From Cyathus striatus (Eukaryota > Basidiomycota > Agaricomycetes > Agaricales > Nidulariaceae), in the NCBI GenBank assembly GCA_025738555.1, contig JAOVFP010000016.1, positions 1,364,001 to 1,428,000 of the forward strand: DNA of 64,000 nt, given 5' to 3'. The position numbers were made by a program, and so were the translations under genes. Positions 36,080 through 48,592 of this stretch are shown here, piece after piece (the stretch's first letter is position 1; every line of letters begins with the position of its first letter). The notes below the pieces were generated by a model that saw only the letters and a program-made list of their open reading frames with translations, did no database searches and had not been told where the DNA came from.

Positions 36080-36275
36080 CATACTTAATTGTACTTATAT
36101 TATCTATTGTGAAGCATGATAAGTGTTCATAAGTATAGTACAATGGCAAGGTAAACTTATTTGTACTTATATTGCCTATTGTGAGGCATGATAAGTGTTC
36201 ATAAGTTTGGTACAATGGTGAAGCACACTTACTTGTACTAATATTGCCTAGTATGAGAATGATATGTGTTGATAA
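36080..36275. repeat. Subterminal tandem repeats, about 77-bp unit
   Basis: About 2.5 copies of a unit with TTGTACTTATATT, CTATTGTGA and CATGATAAGTGTTCATAAG. It lies 90 bp from the left end of the 12.66 kb element, as expected for transposase-binding subterminal repeats. Confidence 0.8.
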
Positions 36276-37919
36276 TTTTTACAGGAATTAAGCAATTTTA
36301 GCATACTCTACCAGCTATACTTAAAGCAAGTCAACTTTATGACAATTCCATAATTCTACACAATACATACATGTGTAGAGCAGGCAAAATGCCTGCAATG
36401 TGAAACACAATGTCTCACACATTTGAAGACATTCCAAAATTCCCACTACCTTTTAAGGTAGTTGGGTATTGGGGACCTCTGGATTACCCTATAAGTCAAT
36501 TTGTGGATCACAGTTGGGATCTCACTTTCTGGCAATATGATTGGTCAAAGCCCGTTTACGCTCTGTGATTGGTTGGTCAATCAATCACTTGTGACATTCT
36601 GTGACAGAGGGTGATTGTAAATACTGATTTTCTCTTATTCAGTTCACTTACCAATTACTAACCCCTTCCACTTCTCTCACGACAAACAAAGTCCAAGGTC
36701 AGATGATCTCTTTTTTCCTCATACTAAGAGTAATAATAATAATAATAATGCAACATGAGTAGCTGATAAGGACACAAAAGTCGCTTCCAACTGGTCACAA
36801 TCGATGAACCAACAATTGCTTTCATCATATCTAACCTACAAGGGCTCAAGTTCCACTAAGAAGCACACTGCGGACTAGCACCCACCATCTCTATCTTATG
36901 AGTCTTCAAAGCACACTATGAAGCATGCCACGGAGTGGAAATAAGCAATGGATAACTTATTATTGGTTTGTCTGCCCTTCTCCCCTTCCACTCCGTAATA
37001 CACGAAAGTCCTTTTATTGGTAACTGCCTTATCAGCAGATACATATAAGTCTTTCTTCTCAAGCAGGAACCTCGAGGTTTTTCCTGCTTGCCATTTGCAT
37101 TCTGACTCTGTGCCATATCACCAATTCAACCATGCCCTCTACGACATACGTTGATTCATGTGTTCCATCTTTACTTCCTTCATTACTCACCAGCCAGAAT
37201 TCAATTGTGTTCTTTTTTGCTTGCCATCCATGTTCAGTTGACACATCACTACTTCAACCTGGTGCCTTAGGAAAGTCACTTAGATTCTTGGAATAAGCAG
37301 TGGGCAATGATCAACTGGCCTCACTTATGTCCTTGTCCTCATCCTCTGTCCTCTCTCTTCTGTTGTACCTAGATGACAGCCATGGAGAATGGAACATGAA
37401 CAACGGAGAAGGGGGACAGTGCTTACCTCAGTGACACCTAACCTTCATTTCCCCTCCCTTCTCCACCCCCTCAAAGTCTCTGTTGATTGTAGCTGTCGGT
37501 ATTCAACATGCAGTTGGGACACCTTGATACTCCATATCATCAAATTAGTATGCCCTGTAGTCTTGGGCTCACTCAACAGGTGGCGAAAGAAAGGAGGATA
37601 AACAGGGAAGATTGGATCATAAAGAGGTTGAAAAATGTGCTTGAAATACTGAAATGTGCTGTTGACCTCAGGAGTGATGTGCAGAACATACAGAACTAAG
37701 TCAGCCATGAAGGAACCCATTATCCAGGACTACCATTGTCTAGCCTCTCAGAAGAGTAAAAATGCACTCAGAACAGCAGGGTCCCCAACACACTATATCC
37801 CACTATCATCTACACCATATTTCCTGATATATACACCCCTCACAATGTCTATACCTTCACCTTGGGTGTTTTTAAGTCTATTTCAACATTGATGTCTCCT
37901 CACTCCCTGTGGCTACAGA
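36276..37919. other. Promoter-like block and small ORFs, no supported gene
   Basis: 36541-36575 has three ATTGG (CCAAT) boxes, followed by a CT-rich 36650-36680 stretch, which looks like a promoter. A (TAA)n microsatellite lies at 36731-36749. Minus-strand ORFs of 61-91 aa (36916-37720) have no recognisable domain. This may be what is left of the internal gene of the large element. Confidence 0.4.
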
Positions 37920-38237
37920 TGTTAGATATTCTGGGTTGCACAGCTTCTTTGACAGCTGTCACTTGTCACCTGTCATACTTGACAGTTCTGTGATTGAAAG
38001 ATACTTGATTAACAGATATGTGATTGACAGATTGACAGCTGTCAGTTACCTTAGTTACAGGACTTTGGTTGAACTTTGGTAGACACACTCAGTATATATA
38101 AATACTCTGTAACTTGGTAGTTGTTAACAAAGTTTCCTCCCATTTTGTGTCTGTGTCTGTGTTTGTGTCTGAGTCATTGCTCTCTTATCATCCTCTCTGC
38201 TCTCAACTACCCCCTTTATTCTTTGTTACTTCTGACA
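37920..38237 (+). mobile_element. Solo LTR, family 1 (318 bp)
   Basis: Begins TGTTAGATATTC, ends TTACTTCTGACA. Target duplication ACAGA at 37915-37919 and 38238-38242. Strongly similar to 62452-62789. A TATATATAAATAC box and a GTCTGTGTCTGTG run lie inside. No internal retroelement region is attached. Confidence 0.93.
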
Positions 38238-38643
38238 ACAGAGAGATGTGGGCCGAGAAGTAGGGAGAAGCAGGGAGGATGCCTGACAAATGGAAAGGCT
38301 AGTTCAGGCTACCATTATACATTTGGGTGATATTGGTTGATTTGATGGCTTGGGATAAGAATGGGAATGATGTATGGTTTCTTCCTAGACAACAGATGTG
38401 TGCATTTTCTGTCACCTCCTTGATGACCTTTGTGATGTCAGGCATGATTTTTGATTATATATAATGCATGCAAATGCACTGTATACCACAATTAAAGAAA
38501 TTGCACTGTCATATCACATGACTGAATACTTCACACCATCACATGATACAATACACTACTAATCAAATATACCCAATACTATACATGAACAAACCAATAC
38601 CTTACATGAACAAATAACTTTAAATCACCATTAAACATTATAC

Positions 38644-39307
38644 TGTCATATCCTGTATCGCCTACCTCTGGACCCCTATGCTCTTACTCTGCCTTTCCCT
38701 TTGTTTACTCCAGACCTTGATTATGTTCTTAGTATTACTTATTGCTTACTGTATATAGATTACTTTCATTTCCTTTCTTCCATTCTACTGAGCTATCCCC
38801 TCAGTATTGTAGTATACATCTCATAGTGAGTCACTTATCATTCTTAAGTGTGCCACTATCTGTTTTACTTTACACCGCCATATGCACTCACTTCTCCGAT
38901 GTGTTTTATTATGTTTAATTAGTTATAGTCTTCATTCTACGTACACCTACCCTGACTGTACTTCTCCGCTGGCCTTGGCCAGCAGCCTTTACTTACTCCG
39001 AGTCTCTAGTATTTAAGTAGTACTCAATTTGTACTTAGACTTTAGTTTCATATTGAACTACGTCCTCACCCTTCAGTCTGACTTGAGTTACATCTCTCAT
39101 CCCCTCATCTCTCGTCTTCTCCAAAGGGCTCACCCTTACTCTGAAATCCAGGACCAGGAATCCCAGGGGCGCAGCATATAAGCTGAAGCCAAAGTCCTAC
39201 CCCCTGAGTTATCATTCTCTGCCTTCGTCTATTACTCACCCCTTGTTTCTCCGCAGTCACTCTCTCATACTCTGCTGCCAAGTCAGGCTAGGGGCATGGT
39301 CGTGACA
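38644..39307 (+). mobile_element. Solo LTR, family 2 (664 bp)
   Basis: Begins TGTCATATCC, ends GGTCGTGACA (TGTCA/TGACA inverted ends). Target duplication TATAC at 38639-38643 and 39308-39312. Shares GGGGCGCAGCATATAAGC with the LTR at 45529-46195. Gypsy-like by length and style. Confidence 0.93.
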
Positions 39308-39329
39308 TATACACATATCAATAATTAAT

Positions 39330-39840
39330 CACTTGCACAACAATGCACTAACAAAGGATAATATGACACTCTTTCATTGTGTTATTCATCCATTGTATGA
39401 AGACAATGAGAGACTATTTATATACAACTCCATTGTTTTCAATCCTATTGTTCATAATAAATGAACTGCATTGTACTATTCACCTATTGTAGAAGACAAT
39501 GAGAAAACTATTTATATATCACTCCATTGTTTTCAATCCTATTGTTCATAACTAATGAACTACATTGTGCTATTCACCCATTGTTTGAGGACAATGCAAA
39601 ACTATTTATATATGACACTATTGTTCACTGCTCTATTGTTATAAAAATGGATTCCTATTGTTCTTGCTCAGAACAATGTAGCTCTTTATTTAGAACAATG
39701 TAATTCATTACACATTGTTCTAACATAAGCTATTGTTCTCTGCTTACTAACCCTCAAATACCATTGTCCTGTACAGCCTCAGATCTGGAATCTACACTTG
39801 CATACTACTCATTTTGGAGAACAATGTAGGATGGTAGAGT
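39330..39840. repeat. CATTGTTC-rich interspersed oligomer block
   Basis: CATTGT/ACAATG occurs about twenty times in both orientations in 0.5 kb, in part as diverged direct repeats of about 120 bp (CAATCCTATTGTTCATAA, GAACTACATTGTGCTATTC). The style is that of subterminal repeats of a DNA transposon; the matching other end was not found. Confidence 0.75.
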
Positions 39841-39870
39841 GGGAATTGGATTACTAAGCAGGTTGGGAAA

Positions 39871-40100
39871 AGGTATATAAGGAGGGCAGTTTGGCAGTAG
39901 ATAGATAGCTACCCACCCCCCAGCAGTCTCACCCATTTGTCATTAGTCATCAGTTATTAGTACAGTTTTATTAGCACAGCCAGTCCAGTCAGAAATAGTA
40001 TCAGTATCAGCAACAGTAAACAGATCAGTAACAGTCACAGTATTAGTCAGAAGTCACAGTCACAGTCAGAGTAATAGTAACAGAATAAGAAGCAGATCAT
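39871..40100 (+). promoter_or_regulatory. TATA-box region followed by AGTMACAG-rich tract
   Basis: GGTATATAAGGAGGG at 39871-39885 is followed by a C-rich stretch and by 39990-40095, a run of short diverged AGTAACAG / AGTCACAG units. This looks like a core promoter and leader, but no plus-strand gene follows that I can read. Confidence 0.4.
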
Positions 40101-40103
40101 AGG

Positions 40104-40433
40104 TCAAGTTCTAAGCAAGTTGAACATTGATCTATACAACATACCCATTATAAATAGCATTAGGTCTATAGTGTGTACTATACCCCTTTCATTATACTTA
40201 ACATTGTATACAGCCTTTGCTGTACAATATCCTTTACACTCAGTTTCATACAAATCATACAGCTCTTGCTGTACAAGACCATCCACCAAATTCCCAAGAA
40301 TATCCTTGCTAAATATTTCCTGACACTCAGGTGTTGTAACACAAACAAAGTCAATTCCTGTTGATATGCCTGATGGACATACAATGTATATAAGTGTAAT
40401 TTTTGCGATATCTACATAATATAAATCACTCAC
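40104..40433 (-). CDS. Unrecognised 109-aa ORF
   Basis: Open frame containing PSGISTGIDFVCVTTPECQE, KDILGNLVDGLVQQELYDL and ETECKGYCTAKAVYNVKYNE. Four cysteines and an acidic middle part; no signal peptide or domain I know. It lies in a CpG-poor transposon interior and faces the promoter-like block at 39871. It could be an exon of a transposon protein; no family match, low certainty that it is a gene. Confidence 0.3.
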   Translation of the reverse strand: MSDLYYVDIAKITLIYIVCPSGISTGIDFVCVTTPECQEIFSKDILGNLVDGLVQQELYDLYETECKGYCTAKAVYNVKYNERGIVHTIDLMLFIMGMLYRSMFNLLRT

Positions 40434-43138
40434 TTGTGATCACAATTGGATTACCTAAGTGTTGGAGTGAGGTCCAAACTGCCAACAATCATGCTATTTA
40501 TAGTCACCACCACCAAGGACATAGTGAACAGAGCTAAAAGCAATAGTGATTATAATAAGGGATTAGCAGGAAAGTGTGTATATAGAACCCCAGCAGCACT
40601 TGATCCACTATAAGTGCGCAGTAACGTGACATGTCTGGGTCACGGGATGGTTCCGGCAGCACAACTTACCCAAAGAAGCCAACAGCATCAAGGTGCCCAT
40701 CAAGCACCAACAGCCATTGCCGCTACCCTGGACTCAACCCAGATCAGTCCTCGGCATCTTGCAAATGAGATCTCACCCTGATCTACTGATCGAAGCGAAC
40801 AGACCATATACCCGAAGCTGTGGTTGCCAATGGTTCTATCTTTAGGCCTGCAACATGACAGGGCGTCTAAGACATGCACATCAGCCAATAAGTGCATCTC
40901 TATTATCACGCTGTGATGCCGCTTGTGCATTTAGGCATAAAATTGCACATTTTTATCATTTTCAGCATTAAAAGCTGAACACATTGAGGAAGCCCATATA
41001 ATAAATAAAGATTCATGGACTGCTATTTAATAGCAAGCACCCAACTCATTGACTTAAAATTAATAGTCATAAACCACCTACAAATATACTTATAAGTGCT
41101 TCAATGTCCAACCTACCACTAGCCTGGAAATAAAGGAAAGATAATATAATCATTAAAATGGACCGCTTTAGCATCAGTCACATGACTTATACAGGTGTTT
41201 GTTAAGTTCTAAGACCGCTATAATTGTTTGTTTGGCAACAGGAAGGATATTAAACAAGTAGTCAGACATGATATAATGAATATTAATGAAGAAAGCTATG
41301 CATTACTCGGAGTACAAGACTCTACAGAACTTTAATGTTGGTCTATTGGTAATACATACTTCTAACAAATGAAATATACTCGAAAGAACAAGTGTAATAT
41401 GCTGTATCAATGGTAAATTATAATAATGAGATGATCAGTACATGTTATGGAAGGCATACAGAGGTCAAATCTCCATGAAAATGAGTGATCTTGGGCTCAT
41501 TCTAAAGCTAGAAAGAAACACATGTTAATCGACTATGATTATCAATGCAATGGACAGGATGCCAGCCAATATCAGGCTGAAAGATCAATCATACATGGGA
41601 AAGGATGTTTATCCACCAGAAACATCATTGATAGGGGCATCTAAGACCTTGAAACATGATAGATTGATATAGAATGAGTAATGGCAGTGCTTCACAGCCT
41701 GGACCTGGGTAATATTATTATCAAGAACAATGATAATAGGAATCATAGATAGGAGTAGTGTGTTTCATCTGTTTCACTGTACATATTTAGTATTTATGAT
41801 TTGAGAACCTGCTTTGTAATATGTCTTTCAATTCTGTATATAACTAGGTACATTAGAGGGTAGAAAGGGAAGCAGATTCGCACCTTTCTTGCCCAGGTAC
41901 AATAGGTATTGGGTAGTGGTTTAGGTCTTATTTGTTTCAAAGAATATAGTTGTTTTGGTTCGCATTTTGGAAAGAATTGAAGTTCTGAGACTCCAGAGAG
42001 GGCCTAGGACTTAGTTATTTCAATAAAGTGGTTCCATAAGAGTAAAGGGTTGCTCTTGTTTCGGTTTTCTAAGAAGTTGTACTAGCAAAGGGTTGTTAAG
42101 ACACTTCTATGGGGTTTGGAGTAGTACAAAGGTGTATTACTTAAATTTTACAATAAAATTCTATTACATTTCGATTCAAAGGCTTTTCAAACGATTTAAA
42201 CTTGCATAAGACAATAAGAAGGAACACCCACCTTTCCCACAACTCGCACTTAAAGAGTCTTGTGAATTTTATAGTGAAATAAGTTGCAAACATAGAGCCA
42301 ATTTCACTACTAGAACACAAGTACCCCTTTTCAACGTGCGCCTGCTCCTTTCAAGGAGCTAAGTCCAATACTTTCCTATCCAGACCTTCATGCATGTCCC
42401 TCCGCCTAGTGTCATAGTTAATTACCTTATCTAGACATTTGCTATACCTGTACAGTACCTAAGAACTCTGCTTTTCCAGTAGTATATAAGACTTGCAAAC
42501 CTGCTCATGTAGAACCAAGCAATCCTGTATCAATTCCTTCTGCTATCAGTGCTATTTAGTGTATTTGTGATAATCTATTCAATTTCTGAGTGTAAAAACC
42601 CAGTGTGATCTAAGCCCTCCCAGGACCTCAAAGAAGCTTAGTTTATTATTAGTGATTACAAGTGTTATAGATTACAAGTGAATATTGTAGTGTGTTCATC
42701 CCTCCCTTGCCCAGAATCACCTTGTGTATTCTGAAGATATTCCCCCGGACTCGCCCCCTGCTTGATTGTTAGCAAGAGTAAGTGACAACCCTTACATAGT
42801 TTTGTAGCTATTACTCCCTAGTAACCCTCTTTTCCCTTTTACTGTTAGCACCTTAGATTATCTTAATCTTAAACGACAGTGATCGCCTTCACCATGCTCC
42901 CCCACCTCTGGTTATACCACCTGAACAATATCCTGCTCTTCCTCTGCCTCCACTAGCCCAACAGTTCCCTCATCCACACTACCAACTGTCTGCCACTGAC
43001 TTCTTTATCCCCTCTTTCCTCCCCTTCTAATCACCACTTCCAATACCACAACCTGCCAGTATAGTAGCAGTCTCTACCCCCACTGCCATGATCTGCTATT
43101 TTCACACTATCACCCCAGCATCTACCCACCACTACATC
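40434..43138. other. 2.7 kb without a supported gene
   Basis: 40600-40930 is less CpG-poor than its surroundings and may be a separate fragment. About 42330-42790 has LTR-like features (AGTATATAAGAC at 42480, then a 300-bp leader ending GTAAGTGACAACCCTTAC), but no matching ends or target duplication were found. No protein recognised. Confidence 0.4.
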
Positions 43139-43146
43139 CATGACTG

Positions 43147-44611
43147 GAGGTCGTGACACTTAGCCACATGTTTCAACTGACTATCAGAGAGTCAGTTGAG
43201 AGTCAGTTGATAGTATCAGAGAGTAGATTGATAGTAAGATGGGACTTAGTTGAGAGTCAGGTGAGAGTCAGGCAAGAGTTTTGAGACTCAGGTGAGAGTC
43301 AGTTGATAGTCAGATTATAATTACATACAAAATTAGAATATTGCTAGTCTCACCTTACTCTCACCTTACTATTAGCTTACTCTTATTCAATCTGGTATCA
43401 GATACTAATCTGAGAGTTGATTGATACAATTTCACCTGACTATCATCTGACTATCAATTAAATTTGTATGAGTTATTGGTGTAAAATAGACTCCATGTAG
43501 ATTCCACCTGATCACTATAGTTTCCCACAGTCATTACACCTGTCACAATGTGTGACGTGTGTGACATGTTGAAAAAAGTGGACTTCCTGAATGACACACT
43601 AGGACAAGTATGCACAGTCATCATACTTACCTAAACTATAGTTTCCCACAGTCCTCACATATGTCACACATTGTGACATGTGTGACATGTTGGAAAAAGT
43701 GTGACATGCTGGAAAAGCGTGACATGCTGGAAAATGTTGGAAAAGTATGATATGCTGGGAAACTAAGCTGTACCAAGACTCTATTGTCACACATGTGTGA
43801 AAGTGTGACATGTTGAAAAATGTTGGAAAAAGCGTGACATGTGTGACAAGCGTGGGAAAAGTGTGACATGTTAAAAGTGTGATGGCTATGATATGTGACA
43901 ATTTTCCAAACATGTCACATTTTTCCCACGCTTGTCACACATGTCACGCTTTTTCCAACATTTTCCAACATATCACCGTGACACATGTGACAAGTGTGGG
44001 AAAAGTGTGACATATTTGGAAAAGCGTGACATGTTGGAAAAGCGTGACATGTTGGAAAATGTTGGAAAAACAGTGTGACATGTGTGACAAGTGTGGGAAA
44101 AGCGTGACATGTTGGAAAAAGTGTGGCAGGTGTGATGGCTATGATATGTCACACTTTTTCCCACACTTGTCACACTTCTAAATGTTGGAAAATGTGTGAC
44201 AATTGTGATGGCTATGATACTGTGACAAGTGTGACAAGACTTTTCCAATATGTCACACTCTTTCCAACATTTCACACTCTTTTCAACACATCACACTCTT
44301 TTCAACATGTCACACTCTTTCCAATGTGTCACACTTTTTCCAACATGTCACACATCAGGTGAGAGTCAGGTGTGAGTCAGGTAAGAATCCAAGCTAAGCC
44401 CAATACCAATTTCAGAAGTCTCAACTGACTCTCACCTGACTCTTGAGACTCAGTTAAGAGTCAAATGACAGTCAGATGAGAGTCTAACCTGACTTCTGAG
44501 ACTTAGTTGAGAGTCAGATGAGAGTCAGGTGAGACTATCGAGACTTATATGAGAGTCAGGTGAGAGTCAGTTGATAGTCAGTTGAGACATGTGTGGGAGT
44601 GACACATACAG
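43147..44611. mobile_element. 1.47 kb fold-back element with two nested oligomer repeats
   Basis: CATGACTG is repeated at 43139-43146 and 44612-44619 (8 bp). The ends align as inverted repeats through GTGxCACTxxxxCACATG and CAACTGACTATC. The outer zones (43190-43450, 44340-44590) consist of AGTCAGTTGAGAGTCAG-like units in both orientations; the middle (43530-44360) of GTGTGACATGTTGGAAAAA units and their complements. The regular ORFs there are repeat artefacts. Probably a non-autonomous element with 8-bp target duplications. Confidence 0.8.
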
Positions 44612-44619
44612 CATGACTG

Positions 44620-45523
44620 CTTCCACTCCACATCCACCTCATTCATTGTTAGTGTACCTCCCAGGTTTTCTATGTGTTATCATTAATATGACATTCTCAG
44701 AATTGACCATGATGCTGTATGAGTTGATGCAGATAATTCTGGGTATGTTTTCTGTATTGTGATTCATCATACACGATGCTCTGTACTAACTCTACCTATC
44801 TCAGCACTCATCTATACCATACTTTGTTGGCTTACTTACTTGGATTTACCATATGTTGCTATGTTTGTGAGAATGTAACCTCCTCTTCCTGGCATACACA
44901 GGTCTTCCACTTCAAATTCATAGTTCCATCATCCGTGTTCTTATTGAGTTCTCATTCTTTCTTGCCACCACTATTCCAATTGTCACCATTGGCACTTTAC
45001 ACTTACCTGTCCCACTATTACATTTACAACTAAAACCACACAATTACTTGTGAAACCACCCCTCCCTCCACCATTCACCCTGATGATCATCTCTGTACCT
45101 CCTTGACATGATTGCCTGAGATGCTGTATGAATTACTCACTGTTTCTTGACTACTTCTTGGTACGTTTTTGGTATCATTATACACTGTGCTCTTGCACAC
45201 TATGACCACCATCACTACTCTGACATTCCCCTCTTTTCCGATGTCTGAGGAACCAAAATGTTGCATGATATTATGTACTGATAAATGAGACAGGACTTAC
45301 TTCTTTAATCTGAAGAACGATTCAGTTGATTATATGTAGAGAGGGAGCTTATGCATACATATTGCCCCTTCTTTCAAGTTCTTTTTACTTTTTTCCCTAT
45401 CTTGTCCACTGTTCCCTCCTTCACCTTCCACTTCCCCATTATATATGATTCCTTCTCTTTATCTCTTCTGTTCTAGTTCCCTACCTTTTCTGTTGACAAC
45501 ATCGGCCCCCCTATGCATCCAAC
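44620..45523. other. No supported gene
   Basis: CpG-poor, CT-rich stretch. ORFs at 44776-45033 and 45445-45663 are Leu/Ser/Pro-rich and lack domains or splice context. Confidence 0.45.
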
Positions 45524-45528
45524 CTTTC

Positions 45529-46195
45529 TGTCATAGCCATACTTTTTCTACCTTATTCCTGCACTTATATTCTGCACTTGTCTCCGCACTTCCCACACTT
45601 CTTAACTTGTACAGATCTTGTTCTTCTACTTTTCCCTTCCGCTCTTCTGATGAAGGTCACTGAGCTTATGTCACCTTATTCATCCAATTCTTATCCATCC
45701 TCCATTATGCTTTCTCCATCATACCCCAGGTATACTTGTCTCAGCATTCCTTTCAATCCTTAGTTCATCCTTGGTACATATTGTATTCAAACCCTACTCC
45801 ACATTCCACCACCATCTTATTATGTTTATCAATTAGTATACTACTACTCATTCGTTCACCAGTCATTGGTGAAGTCATATAGTATTTAAGTAGTATATCT
45901 TGTACCACTGATACTCAGTTCGAATATTGACTAAGTTACTATCCTCTTACTTGTCTTTGAGTTCTACTCAACTCCAGCTTGAATTGTTGCCTTCACAGTA
46001 ATGACTCTGCACTCTGTACTCTGTACTCCTGTCCCTCTCTTTCTCTGTACTCCTGTCTCTCCTTTCCACACTTCAAAATACCTGGACCACGAGAATGACA
46101 AGGGGCGCAGCATATAAGCTGAAGCCAACAGTCCTTCTGTCCTGCACTTCCCTACCTTATGCTTCCGACCTTACATAGAAATACCAGTCTTGACA
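45529..46195 (+). mobile_element. Solo LTR, family 2 (667 bp)
   Basis: Begins TGTCATAGCC, ends AGTCTTGACA. Target duplication CTTTC at 45524-45528 and 46196-46200. Same family as 38644-39307 (shared GGGGCGCAGCATATAAGC near the 3' end, similar length). Confidence 0.92.
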
Positions 46196-46329
46196 CTTTC
46201 CCAAATTCAATATCTTCACCCATACTCACTCGAATCTGCAGATATAGAAACATGCCCATGCATGCAGCTCTCATTTTCTAACCAAATATAATACTCCTTC
46301 CAACCTACTGAATCTACTTCAGAGTAAAA

Positions 46330-46789
46330 ATGATACTGAGAATATTGATCTATGTAGCAAATGTACAGCTTCCACAAACTTCAAGGTATGAACACCTATT
46401 CTGGTGTTACTCAGAGGATCAAGTGATGTACCAACATATCAACTTTGACAAAGGTCATCCTGTTGATCTTGACCCTTTCAAATGCATTCCATCAGATCTA
46501 TGCAAGCAAGTTCATAATAATAGTGTTGGTATTAACACTGCTAACTCTGAACAATCACATCCCAAGAATGAGACAATTGTCAATGAATCTAAAGGTCACC
46601 AATCACCAGATTGAAGATGTGAGCAGAGGAGGCTTGGGTGACATCCTATTCTACACACAAAATAACACACCATCAACTCCTATCACATCCCCCAACAACA
46701 AAAAGAACTCACTGAAATCAAAGGGCTCTGAGACTTATGAACTTCAAATTCACAGCACTACAATTATTAATGTAGCTGTTCTCTCTTAA
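46330..46789 (+). pseudogene. Unrecognised coding-like remnant
   Basis: A 94-aa frame (RYEHLFWCYSEDQVMYQHIN, DLDPFKCIPSDLCKQVHN) continues one frame over into DVSRGGLGDILFYTQ and a Ser/Thr/Asn-rich stretch. The composition is protein-like but I do not know the family. It lies inside the 12.66 kb element and could be what remains of its gene. Confidence 0.3.
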
Positions 46790-48085
46790 TACAATTTTCT
46801 CTGTAATGATTTAGGTTTCTAATGGTAAATATCTGTTAAATGAGGAGGTAGTGGGCCCTGCCGCTTGTTGGCCCTATTTCTTTATACTGATTATGTAATC
46901 ACACATCATACTGGAATGATGTGTCCATATGCATCTCACTTATCTCAACCTATCCTCACCTCCCTGCTCACCCTGTTCTTCACTTTCCTCAAAAAGTACA
47001 TCTTCATGCACTGCTCCAACATTATACCCAGTCACTGGATCATCTTGACTTAACAAGACCTTGCTGCCACTGCTCACAGTACAAACCCTGAGCCTTGACA
47101 TCAGAAATACTACTCAAACTCAACACTATCCCTTATAACAGACTCCCCAAACAACTTCCAATTTATTTGTTGTGTTTTAGCTAGGTTTTATTATTTTATT
47201 TCTATTCTTTAATCCAAGATTATTGTCTACCAGTGTCCTGAAAGTAACTTACACACTTTAGATATAGCTATTTTTGTCTGTATATAATCTGCTGTATTTC
47301 TATAGCTCAAAGAATCAACTATTACACTGCTTCATACTCAAAGTTTAAGTCTACAATATCATTTCAACCCTCTCACCATTCACTTTCTCAATTTTACATT
47401 CATGCTATCACTCATTCTCTCTGGGACTTCATCCTGAAGTCTTATCCCTATCATTACATCATAAAAACCTTTGTTTTATCACTCTGAATTCCCCCTTCTC
47501 ACCTTAGAACACCCATGTCAGATAGATGTCTCAACACACTCACATTTGTTCTTATTTAGGTACAACCAGTGGAATTTACACCTCTTCAACATGTACAATA
47601 AATTCTAGTATAAATTTTGGTTAAGAACCATTGTGGTAGGGGAATACACAATATATATAGCAATGTATGAACATTGAAGGTTTAAACATTTAAGTTCAAA
47701 ACTTCATTTGGCAAGCAAGAAAGTTAGCACATGATTGCTTCACTGTGTTTGGCTTTGATAGTATGCATCATGTGCATGTTGAACTTGACACATCAATGAT
47801 CATACTGACATTCCTTTCAATTCCCCCACCTTTCCTTCCTTCCTCTCCTCCTTCCCCTGCCTGTCACTTGTGCTCATTCATCTAGCAAGATTCAGGTTTT
47901 CTATTTCAAGATCCAACTCACATACAGTGCTCCCTTACTTCCACTCTACACACTACTTACACTAGGCTGTACAAGTATTTGCCACTGGTCTCACAAGATT
48001 TCCACCTGCTGGGCTTGTACTCCACTCAAGATGGTCTTTGTTCTCTGGTATGTATTTGAGCTGTCTTCCTTTTTAAGTGTGTGCT
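46790..48085. other. No supported gene
   Basis: CpG-poor sequence with only short ORFs and no repeats recognised. Confidence 0.45.
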
Positions 48086-48290
48086 CATTGAGTTGTGCTG
48101 CTGAATGATAGAGAGTGGGGGATATGGGTGGAGATGTGGGGCTAGATGTTGTGGGGCTGGATATTATGGGGCTGGGTGCTATGGGGCTGGGTGTTATGGG
48201 GTGCACTTGTTGTCATTGAATGGTGCTGCTGGATGATGGAGAGGGGTGGGATATGGGTGGATATGTGTAACTGGATATTTTGGAGTGCAT
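48086..48290. repeat. G-rich minisatellite
   Basis: About five units of a 15-bp motif (GGGGCTGGATGTTAT) at 48125-48200, inside a larger diverged direct repeat (GATATGGGTGGA at about 48121 and 48251). Confidence 0.8.
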
Positions 48291-48510
48291 ATGTTATATT
48301 TTAAGTGGATTGTTATAAGTAGATATGTTATGTATATGTTACTGTAACCACTTTATTGTAATACAATAATAATATATAATTAACTGACACCTATTATACT
48401 GCACTGAGTGAAAGAACAGTGTGCTTATAAGCATTTAGGTTTTGTTTATATGTGCTTATTACACTTTAAATGAACTACTCAGTCCTTATCTGAACTAAAA
48501 TTGTGTAAAT

Positions 48511-48592
48511 AAGGTCAAAAAAGGATGGCATAAGGAGTACCCCTTACTATTTTCACTAATAGTACTTATTTCCTTTTTTTGACCTTATTTTC
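48511..48592. repeat. Imperfect hairpin near the right end of the 12.66 kb element
   Basis: AAATAAGGTCAAAAAAGGA pairs with TCCTTTTTTTGACCTTATTT; GGAGTAC and GTACTTATTTCC flank the loop. Subterminal palindrome, possibly a protein-binding site. Confidence 0.65.

Noticed and set aside
40720..40800. tRNA-like stretch on the minus strand with GGGTTGAGTCC resembling a B box
   Set aside because: One base short of the B-box consensus, no matching acceptor stem or anticodon arm; might be an old SINE trace but not supportable.
41940..42795. LTR-like region with TATA box and leader
   Set aside because: No TG...CA ends with a matching target duplication could be found; kept only as a remark.
43599..44362. 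ORFs rich in Cys-His-Thr (HTCHTC patterns) resembling zinc fingers
   Set aside because: Direct translation of the GTGTGACATG oligomer array; present in several frames and both strands.
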